Assembly (NCBI GenBank): GCA_014885115.2
Contig: WKLE02000806.1
Coordinates: 35,394 to 51,406 of the forward strand
Length of the DNA: 16,013 nucleotides
Origin: Asterionellopsis glacialis
Lineage: Eukaryota > Bacillariophyta > Plagiogrammaphyceae > Rhaphoneidales > Asterionellopsidaceae
Reading direction: 5' to 3'
Part shown: positions 9,108 through 16,013 of the stretch, in pieces
Numbering within the stretch: the first letter of the stretch is position 1
Layout of the letters: the number at the start of each line of letters is the position of its first letter
Position numbers and translations under genes: made by a program
The notes under the pieces: generated by a model
What the model was told of the DNA's origin: nothing
Databases searched by the model: none
The model's input: only the letters and a program-made list of their open reading frames with translations

Positions 9108-11143
9108 ATGAGTTCCAATTGCAATGAGATTACCCTTGATTTTATCATCAAGGAGAGCGACCCCGAAATGGCAGTCGTTGAGGATGACATTGCCAACGAT
9201 CTGAGCAAGATTGGGATCAAGGTTAACACTCGTGTTCTCAATGCTGAGGACTACGCAGCTGCAGAGCTTGATGGTGACTACAACATGCTCTTTACTAGAT
9301 CTTGGGGGGCGCCGTATGATCCTCATAGCTACCTTACTTCGTGGGCCGTCCCTTCTCATGTTGAGTACTCCGCCATTGGTGAACTTGAGCCCCCACTCAC
9401 TCGTGACGATCTATTGGATATGATTAATAAAGTCCAGCTTGAATCAGACCCAATTACTATTTCCAACAAGTGGGAAGAGATTCACCAGGCAATCCATTCC
9501 CAGGCCATCTTCCTCCCTCTCTGGGGCACTCGTGTCCCCTATGTGCTCAACCGCCGCTTTGGTGGATTCACCCCCTCCCCACAGACTTACTCGTACCCTC
9601 TTGATTCTGTCCGTATCTTCTCTGGACCTAAGAACGTGACAGTTGCTCCTGGGGCCGGAGGAAGTCTTTTCAAGTCTGTCGGCCCCGCTAATCCTCATCA
9701 GTATTTCCCAAACCAACTCTTTGCTCAGAACTGGATCTATGAAGGACTGGTTGGTTATGGGCAGGACGGTGAGATCACCCCGGTGCTTGCTACCAAGTGG
9801 ACTGATAAGGATCTCCCTAATGGCGGTCGTCAATACACTTTCACGCTACGTGAGGGTGTCAAGTTTCATGATGGATCTGACTGGAATTGCGATGTGGCAA
9901 AGCTCAACTTTGATCACGTTCTGTCTGAAACGGTGAAACAACGCCACCAGTGGTATGGTAAGTTCAAACATGCTGATGTGCTGTGAATGCTATAATGTTA
10001 TTCCGCATCTACATGTATTACCTTTTTTTAATGCTACCCAAACACCTGACTTTTGATTGTTCTTATTTTGCTGTGGTGGTAACTTTACAGGAACCCCCAA
10101 GCAGTTGACCAGTTGGACGTGCTCTGACCAGGGCGAGTTTATTCTTGAGACCAAGGATAAGTTCTATCCACTCCTTCAGGAGCTTACGTACATTCGTCCT
10201 CTTACATTTGCTGCTGCAACTGCCTTTGCAGAAGGCCTTGACTCTGATCCTGACAAACATAACTCATGTAAATCAGGCGACTTTGGTAAGACTTTAAATT
10301 CATCATATACATTGTATATACAGTTCTCTTGTATCTCTTTTTTTTACCCGGTAACACTTATCAACAGTTATACAATTTCAATAATCTCTCACTTTGATGT
10401 TTTCTCCAAATCTTTCTTTCTCCTCAGGGTCAAAATGGACCTTCCTGGAAGACTCCATCACATGTGCTGGATTGGAACCCATTGGGACTGGTCCTTTCAA
10501 GCTCGTCAAACAGGAAACAAATGATGATGGTGTAGACATCGAGGCTGTATTTGCCCGTCATGACCAATATTGGGGTGGAAAGCCAGAGATTGAGCACATG
10601 CATCTACAGTATTACGAGAACACGGAAGACGTGGAACGTGACCTCCTTTCCGGTGATCTTGACATGGCTCTTGGAATTGGACCACTAGAAGCCAAGCAAA
10701 TCCAGAAGCTCAAGTTTTACCACTCCGATATTGTTGACGTTCGTCACTCAGATGTTCTTCAGCATGCCATCTTGGTGATGAACACCAATGCGGAGCACAC
10801 TAACAACATTAAGACACGTCAGGCCATCATTCACGGTATTGATAAGGCTCGCTTCATTGAAGGCGAGTTTGCCGGATTGGAGCAACCCGTTTCACAGTTA
10901 CTCCCTTACAGTGCCCCCTACTGCGACGTTGATCTCTCACCCAAGTGGGCTTACGATTTCGAGAAAGCTGAGTTGCTGAACTGTCCTGAGGATGATAGTC
11001 TTGGTGGAGGAGCAATTGCCGGGATTGTTGTTGCTGCTGCAGTCCTTGCTGGGCTGATCGGACTTGTGGCTCGTATGTACCAACGTGAGAAGCAAGGTAA
11101 ACCAATGTTTGCACCCTCTGATGAGGACAAAGAGATCGCGTGA
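9108..11143 (+). CDS. NikA-like solute-binding protein (SBP family 5), circularly permuted, membrane-anchored
   Basis: Three exons (9108-9957, 10091-10285, 10428-11143; introns of 133 and 142 bp, both phase 1) encode 586 aa. Residues 7-171 match the C-terminal half of E. coli NikA: RSWGAPYDPHSY (64-75) and VPSH (81-84) keep Trp398, Tyr402 and His416 with unchanged spacing (W66, Y70, H84). Residues 190-533 match the N-terminal half: VGPANPHQYFPNQLFAQ (191-207), KQRHQW (W282 for Trp100), FYPLLQELTYIRP (R319 for Arg137), EPIGTGPFKL and YWGGKP. The order is thus reversed, with a linker of about 20 residues (171-190) carrying an N-V-T sequon. A transmembrane helix lies at about 541-563, then a 23-residue tail. 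NikA binds nickel chelates in the bacterial periplasm; nickel or small-peptide binding is inferred here. No signal peptide is seen at the N terminus, so the 5' end is uncertain. Codons are richer in C-ending forms than in neighbouring genes. The start codon context is CACCATGAG. Confidence 0.85.
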
Positions 11144-11371
11144 GCCGTTACTCCAGAATGAAAATGTAAAGAGTACAGTGTGTGAAAGGTGTAGATAATC
11201 AAAGTTTAAAAAAAAAGATTACATGTTATGCAAGCTGAACAATCTCCTTTTCCTACTTCTTAGTTTAGACATTCGATGCAGCAGCTTTAGTAAGAAATGG
11301 TGAATGTAATAATCCGTATCGCGACAAAGTCCTTACTTTAGCAATAATACTAAGTTATACAGCAGTGGGTG

Positions 11372-11831
11372 TACTGTACTGTACCATAACCAAAAGGTTT
11401 CGCTTTGTGAGAAATGGTGGTGATTTGACAGTTTGGTGATCATTCGAATTCGCAGAGAATCCTTTCTTTCCTCTACTGTACTGTGGTATTCCAACTGTAA
11501 AACCTCCTTACTGATCTCCCTGACGACAGCAATTTACATACTTACATACAGTAAGTTCATACAGCTTCAGCTTTACTCCAAAACTACAGTAGAGGGCAAT
11601 GAAAGTGATTGATTGTCTATAAGCAGCCTACGCGCATGTACAAAATATTGTAAACAACATGCATCTGTATTCTAGTTTGTTAGTATTTCTTAGCTGTAAT
11701 AGTTTTAGTTTGCTGTAGCATAATATATAAAAATAATTAGGGTCCCTCTTCATGGAATGTCATGAAGGAAGGAAAATGTGCTTCACTTTTGGGGTGTGTA
11801 CCATTTTGTGTTGACCATGGTAGGTACAGTA
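11372..11831. repeat. Cluster of TACTGTA / TACAGTA motifs
   Basis: The motif or its complement is seen at 11372, 11377 (overlapping, in GTACTGTACTGTAC), 11474, 11547, 11585 and 11825. Isolated copies sit in other non-coding stretches (1647, 1815, 8681, 14257, 15877). Two were noticed in coding sequence (10605 and 15675). Confidence 0.6.
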
Positions 11832-11841
11832 ATGAGTTTAA

Positions 11842-12053
11842 GTGAGTGTGAGTGTGAGTGTGAGCTTGAGTGTTTATGTGTTTGTATTTTGGCAAATGGG
11901 TTGGTTTTTTACCATACTGATCGTAGTGCAGTGTACCCAAGAAAGCTCGGTCAAGTAGACAATAGCCTCGTCGTTGACCTTTTCTTATTATTATTATTCT
12001 TGGTGTGATTTTGTGTGCAGGGTGCACATGCATGTGTGTGTGTGCGTGTGTGT
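11842..12053. repeat. Two microsatellites, GTGAGT and TG types
   Basis: The hexamer tract GTGAGT/GTGTGA lies at 11842-11862 with diverged flanks to about 11880. A TG tract with one CG interruption lies at 12033-12053. Both are in the 3' flank of the permease gene and may fall within its 3' UTR. Confidence 0.75.
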
Positions 12054-12105
12054 CATGGTGGTGCCATGTTTTGTTCATGTTGGTTCAAGTGCCAAAAAAG
12101 TACAT

Positions 12106-14086
12106 TCAACCAAGAATACTTGTCATACCATTCATGATGTCCTTGGATAATTCTTCCATCATGAATACAGCGGATCCTGCTGCCAACATGGCTAAAGTTG
12201 CTGTACCACCAGGTAATACATCTTGGAATTGTTGTTTGGATAATGATTCACGTTGTTTCCATGCCATGAGTGCTGGGATGGCACCATAGAGCATGGGTGA
12301 TCCATAAGATCCTGCTAAACGTAAGGATGCTGTTAAATCATCACCATTGCCCAAGGCCAATCCCACAGCTAGTGGTACACCTACTGACAATAGAATAGAT
12401 GGAACACTAAACAGTACTTCCTTTTTGGTGTCATCATTAACATCTTGTTGTTGTTGCGGAGAAGAGGATGAAGCAAATTCACTCATGGCAAACACATCAT
12501 CTGTGGCTTGTTCTTCTTGCAAGGCTGCTGGTGTACTTGATACTACAACTGTGGATGATGATGGTTCTTCTTGTTGTTGTTGATGTTGTGAACTTGAAAA
12601 GATAGTTTGAGTGCAGGATTCTAATTCTTCTGCTATAGACATGACACAAGCAATAGAGGATCCTACAATTGTAGTAATAGAGAATGCTGCCATGAGTAAG
12701 GGTGACGTTGTCTCGGACGAACATCCACCACCCAAGACAACAAAGGAATACAATTCATAAATCATCATGGGGAAGAAACTTCCCAATGCCAAGGTCCATG
12801 CTGTCTTGGTACGATCGTAGTTTAAGATTTTGGTGACACTGGGTACAATGTTTTGATACACCATACTTGTCAATATAATGGGAGCTGCTTGACCTGCCGA
12901 TTCCAACAGTGAACTAGTAGAAGAGTCCGACAAGGATGCCACTCCTGGTGCCCAAAAAACATCCGCTGGATGACTAATGGAAGCAAAGCCGGGTAACATC
13001 AAGGCTGCCAAGGTGATAAACAATCCCGTGACAGCCATGGATGCTACATTTCCCAATTTGGTCGAGGACATGGTCATTCCCATCATGACTAATCCACCGG
13101 CAAACATGACTTCATGGGTCGGCGTAAACAATTCACCCAAGTGTCCTAAATTAAAGGCCAACACACAAGCATTCACAAACATACTAATCACCGCAATCCC
13201 ATTCGCTACAGATTCACTCTCAAGATTGGTTTGAGCGAATTCCTTAAAGGAGGACGGTACTTGAGATTGTGAATTTTCGTATTGTTTAATGGCAACTTCG
13301 GCAATGGCCAAACCTGAAATTAAATTCATAATGAATGCGACTGTAGTTGGTACGAGTATCGTAGAGAACGAGAAAGAAAGATAAGTTATAAAGATAGGTG
13401 AGTTGACTCATCTGTCCATTTGAGGGGAACGAAAACATGGTTGACTGTACGAAGCAGTCTTGGTCAAGAAGCATTAATACGACCAATGCAACCCATCGAA
13501 CTGAAATGTGGACGCTCACAGACATTGACGTACCTGTAAAGACAGCCGTACTAACCGCCATTCCCGGTCCAGCTGCAACTTCAGGCATGACAAGTGTACC
13601 CGCACCAATCGTGTTGCCTGTGATCAACAGTGATGTTGTCATGATGGGTTTCCATTGTTCCATCAAGTTCGACAATGCAGTTTTGGAATCATAAATAGAA
13701 GCAGTGTCACTGCTGGGAATATAAGTTCCAGCAGTGGCAACAGATACGGCATTTAATCGTTCCAAATCAGCTCGACTTTTGGCTAATTTTTTAGGTGGAA
13801 AATATGTTTTGGAACCTGTGGGGGTTGTGACACCTGTTGTTTGGGCACTGCTTTCTTTCTTGCTTGTCAGGGACGAGACATCATTGATATTCCATGCATT
13901 GATGGTTCGTTTTTTCCGACTTTGTTCACTTGTTGTGTAAATGGATGAATGTAAAGCAGAGGATGATGATGATACTGTTTGTGATTTACGGTTTCGAAAT
14001 GAAGGAACGCTTTGAAATGCAGTATTTGTTCGATAGCAAATGATGGAAGCTACGTAGAAGAGTATTGTCGATGATGATAACTTCAT
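12106..14086 (-). CDS. Plastid-targeted aromatic amino-acid (Trp/Tyr) permease
   Basis: Exons 14086-13534 and 13340-12106 (193-bp intron, donor ACAG|GTACGT, acceptor CTACAG) give 595 aa. A signal peptide (residues 1-23) ends in N-T-A-F-Q, with Phe at the cleavage site as in diatom plastid ASAFAP motifs; a Ser/Lys-rich transit region follows to about 140. The transporter begins at about 148 with L-L-I-T-G-N-T-I-G-A-G-T-L-V-M-P, the first-helix motif of the HAAAP family (E. coli Mtr, TyrP). S-M-V-Y-Q-N-I-V-P-S-V (about 343-353) matches the plant-type chloroplast members. The acceptor was chosen because it gives an ungapped match to Mtr through helix 2 to the conserved Glu; the alternative at TTTCAG (13317) would delete half that helix. 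A Ser/Gln-rich loop (about 428-490) interrupts the hydrophobic core. The predicted role is moving Trp or Tyr, made in the plastid, across the plastid envelope; substrate and direction are inferred. Confidence 0.88.
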
Positions 14087-14363
14087 TGTATAGTAATTAT
14101 ATTTGTTTGTTGTTACTTTTGATTTCTGTTTGTGACTTATGTCTAGTTAGTTTTGATTGTTCTGAGATGAGAAGTTTCGTGGTTCTCGTGAGTTTTTCCA
14201 GTTTTCTTACAAAAACAGCAAGAAAGAAGACCGTACGAGTAGTCTAGGTCCTAAAATACAGTACGGTATCGGATGATGCAAAACGGTCTGATTCTATCTG
14301 CTTTCGCGTACACACAAATGTACCACCTTTCAACGTAAGTATTTGCTTGAGAAAGAGTTCTTG

Positions 14364-14593
14364 TGAGAATTTTTTATTTTTCGTGGTTCTGCTCTACCTT
14401 GTAGATTCCCACCTGTTTCATGTTATGGCGCGCATACCAGTAGTACACAAGTAGAAAAGATATCCAAAATTTTGAAATGCCAAAGCCAACCAATCAAAAT
14501 CTATATGATATGTGACTGAGAATTCCGAATTGAGAATTTTTTCAAAATCCTGAGAATTCTGATGGCTAAAGTTCCGGCAATAGCATGAGAATT
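14364..14593 (+). repeat. Five direct TGAGAATT motifs
   Basis: Exact copies of the 8-mer start at 14364, 14517, 14531, 14551 and 14586, all in one orientation; four fall within 77 bp. They lie 280-510 bp upstream of the permease start and 660-890 bp upstream of gene 7. No known factor is assigned. Confidence 0.65.
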
Positions 14594-14833
14594 GTTCTGA
14601 TCCGTACTTAACGTTTTTCCTTTTCGGAGGTGTCAATCACTTCATATCATATGTAATTCTACATACCAAACGACTCGTACGACACACTGTGATGTCATTG
14701 AACACAGTTGAGTTCTGTCTAATGTAGATCCAAACTGGTATTTCTTTATATACACAAAAAACGTACTTGCTTGTTTGTAGGTAATTTGCACGTATGTAGA
14801 AATGTACACAGAACAAAATTATAAAAATTTACC

Positions 14834-15206
14834 ACGTCAGGTAGGATCCTCACGTTCGCACAACAACGTGTCCCATATTGTTTTTGCTCTTGTATTTATT
14901 TAGATTTCACTTAGATAAGTCGAAAATGTCTAGACCATTAAATTTTCAAAATTTTTTCCATAATTTTTTTCTTTCACACTCCCGATCATATACATCTGAT
15001 TAGAGGGTCTGGTGTGAGTTCGTCTGTCCTCGGTTGTTCTTAGCTTGAACCCTAACTCGAATACAATAAGAATCATTGTTTCAACTTTTTGCCCCAAAGA
15101 TCTCGAAGATCCAAAGATCTAGAGGATACGCGGAAGAGACGACGTCATCTGCCGCAAAGCACATACATTACCATAATGGCAACTTGCACACTGCACCTTT
15201 ACGTCA
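14834..15206 (+). promoter_or_regulatory. Three ACGTCA (CRE-like) motifs
   Basis: ACGTCA is found at 14834-14839, 15142-15147 and 15201-15206 in one orientation; the last two share ACGTCATCT. This is the CO2/cAMP-response core (CCRE2) described for a Phaeodactylum carbonic anhydrase promoter and bound by bZIP factors. A six-base motif recurs by chance, so function is only suggested. Confidence 0.3.
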
Positions 15207-15256
15207 TCTCCTCACCTCACCGTTTTCTCACCGTGGTACCACTGGAGGTCACATGA
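15176..15256 (+). other. Possible upstream ORF overlapping the gene 7 start
   Basis: An ATG at 15176 in good context (A at -3, G at +4) opens a 26-codon frame. Its TGA stop (15254-15256) overlaps the ATG at 15253 as ATGA. It may be a regulatory uORF or coincidence; there is no domain in the peptide. Confidence 0.25.
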
Positions 15257-15834
15257 CTCCACCCAACGCATCATTAGCAAAATGCACACACAAGACAGAT
15301 AGGGAAGGATACTTACGAACAATGAGCTCCGACACCATCACGGATCGTTACAGTGTTCATCTGCACGGGTTGCTTTTGAAACACCTGCTACTCATTGCCG
15401 TCATATTTTGGATATGGGCCATTGTCAATACTGCCACCAAGGATTATGTCGATCTCGGTATGATTTCCTTCTTGACGGTCATTGTCACCAGTGTCTATCT
15501 ATTGAAAATGCATTACAACTCGACCATCGTATCTGTATTGACATCCAACAGCATATGCAATAGAATACTATCCCTACTTTTGCCAACCTTGAGTCACATA
15601 TTGGTCACCCTCAACTATGCCTTGGGAGCAAGCATGACGGAACACAAGTGGGGACAAATCTATTGTATCATTTTTACAGTACTTTGGACTATGGCTACGA
15701 TCCAGTATGTGGTGTTGGTATCCAGGGTTCGCACAGGTAATGCCAAAGATGATTCGAATGCTGCTGTTGTCCCTGAAACTGAGGACGAAACCAAGGACCT
15801 TGCTGCAAGGATGGAACAAGGTGAAATGTCCTGA
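15253..15834 (+). CDS. Four-helix membrane protein of unknown function
   Basis: A single exon of 193 aa from the first in-frame ATG. A second ATG at 15322 has the better context (A at -3, G at +4) and would give 170 aa with all membrane segments intact, so it is an equally possible start. Using the 193-aa numbering, four hydrophobic helices are visible at about 44-60 (LLLIAVIFWIWAIVNTA), 67-85 (LGMISFLTVIVTSVYLLKM), 105-126 (ILSLLLPTLSHILVTLNYAL) and 134-157 (WGQIYCIIFTVLWTMATIQY). The tail of about 35 residues is acidic and polar (ETEDETKDLAARMEQGE). I recognise no family. The layout resembles many small algal tetraspan membrane proteins, which says little about role. The upstream open frame to 15076 starts with TTG and is probably leader. 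Confidence 0.7.
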   Translation: MTPPNASLAKCTHKTDREGYLRTMSSDTITDRYSVHLHGLLLKHLLLIAVIFWIWAIVNTATKDYVDLGMISFLTVIVTSVYLLKMHYNSTIVSVLTSNSICNRILSLLLPTLSHILVTLNYALGASMTEHKWGQIYCIIFTVLWTMATIQYVVLVSRVRTGNAKDDSNAAVVPETEDETKDLAARMEQGEMS

Positions 15835-16013
15835 TTCTACACCAGACTGGATGAGAGAATCAAAATAAATAAATAATACTGTAGCATATAATGGTGTTGA
15901 CAATAATTGGACGGGAATAAGGAAACAAAAAAGAGAAATTTGGACCTCATCAAACCATCAAGTGTGTAGGTAGGTATTTCCGAACTTTTTAGAAAAGTAG
16001 CAGATCCTGCTGT

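Larger units (their letters stand above)
11144..12105. other. Convergent intergenic region with TACTGTA motifs and microsatellites
   Basis: The region lies between the 3' ends of the NikA-like and permease genes. It holds six TACTGTA/TACAGTA sites (11372-11831), a GTGAGT hexamer tract (11842-11862), an ATT run (about 11985-11998), a 12-bp palindrome CACATGCATGTG (12025-12036) and a TG/CG dinucleotide tract (12033-12053). Open frames here (11737-12078 minus, 11778-12008 plus) are products of these repeats. Confidence 0.65.
14087..15252. promoter_or_regulatory. Divergent intergenic region between the permease and the small membrane protein
   Basis: This stretch of about 1.17 kb must hold both promoters. 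It contains five TGAGAATT motifs (14364-14593), three ACGTCA motifs (14834, 15142, 15201) and one TACAGTA (14257). Small frames at 14065-14247 and 14418-14636 have no recognisable content. The open frame continuing upstream of gene 7 to 15076 begins with TTG, not ATG, so this part is treated as leader. Confidence 0.5.

Noticed and set aside
9090..9833. Minus-strand frames of 89 and 129 aa antisense to the NikA-like exon 1
   Set aside because: Shadows of the GC-richer coding strand; no domain.
11737..12078. His/Thr-rich 113-aa minus-strand frame
   Set aside because: Created by translating the GTGAGT and TG microsatellites.
15076..15252. N-terminal extension of gene 7
   Set aside because: The extended frame begins at TTG and contains no in-frame ATG before 15253; the sequence is leader-like.

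Overview
The window looks like nuclear DNA of a stramenopile alga, most probably a diatom and perhaps a pennate one. The evidence is AT-rich intergenic DNA, seven protein genes on both strands with none in operons, and short GT-AG introns (five supported, 133-215 bp, donors GTAAG or GTAYGT). One transporter has a signal peptide followed by an N-T-A-F-Q motif, the diatom plastid-import signature. The TPR and PDZ proteins also resemble families I know as expanded in diatoms. I cannot name the species.

Layout, left to right: (1) 242-1573 (+), a two-exon, membrane-anchored 2-oxoglutarate/Fe(II) oxygenase of the prolyl-4-hydroxylase type. (2) 3541-2355 (-), a two-exon VAP protein (MSP domain, coiled coil, membrane anchor), convergent with gene 1. 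(3) 4077-5894 (+), a TPR protein with a HET/TIR-like N-terminal domain and a short tail repeat whose last copy is out of frame. (4) 8068-6812 (-), a tandem PDZ-like protein with a PGPGW-like hydrophobic module, convergent with gene 3. (5) 9108-11143 (+), a three-exon NikA-like (SBP family 5) protein whose two halves are in swapped order, followed by a C-terminal membrane segment. (6) 14086-12106 (-), a two-exon plastid-type aromatic amino-acid (Trp/Tyr) permease. (7) 15253-15834 (+), a small four-helix membrane protein of unknown function.

The genes do not form one pathway. Several concern membranes and transport: ER contact sites (gene 2), nickel or peptide binding (gene 5), plastid amino-acid transport (gene 6). 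The strongest signal is gene 5. It keeps counterparts of the E. coli NikA pocket residues Trp100, Arg137, Trp398, Tyr402 and His416, but the C-terminal half comes first, the old C terminus is joined to the old N terminus by a linker of about 20 residues, and the new ends lie at one inter-domain loop. That is the pattern of a natural circular permutation, or of a tandem duplicate that lost its 5' part. The missing N-terminal signal peptide makes the gene model worth checking.

Non-coding DNA holds four clusters of short motifs: AGAGCCT upstream of gene 4, TACTGTA/TACAGTA between genes 5 and 6, TGAGAATT between genes 6 and 7, and ACGTCA upstream of gene 7. No tRNA, rRNA, CRISPR array or intact transposon was found.
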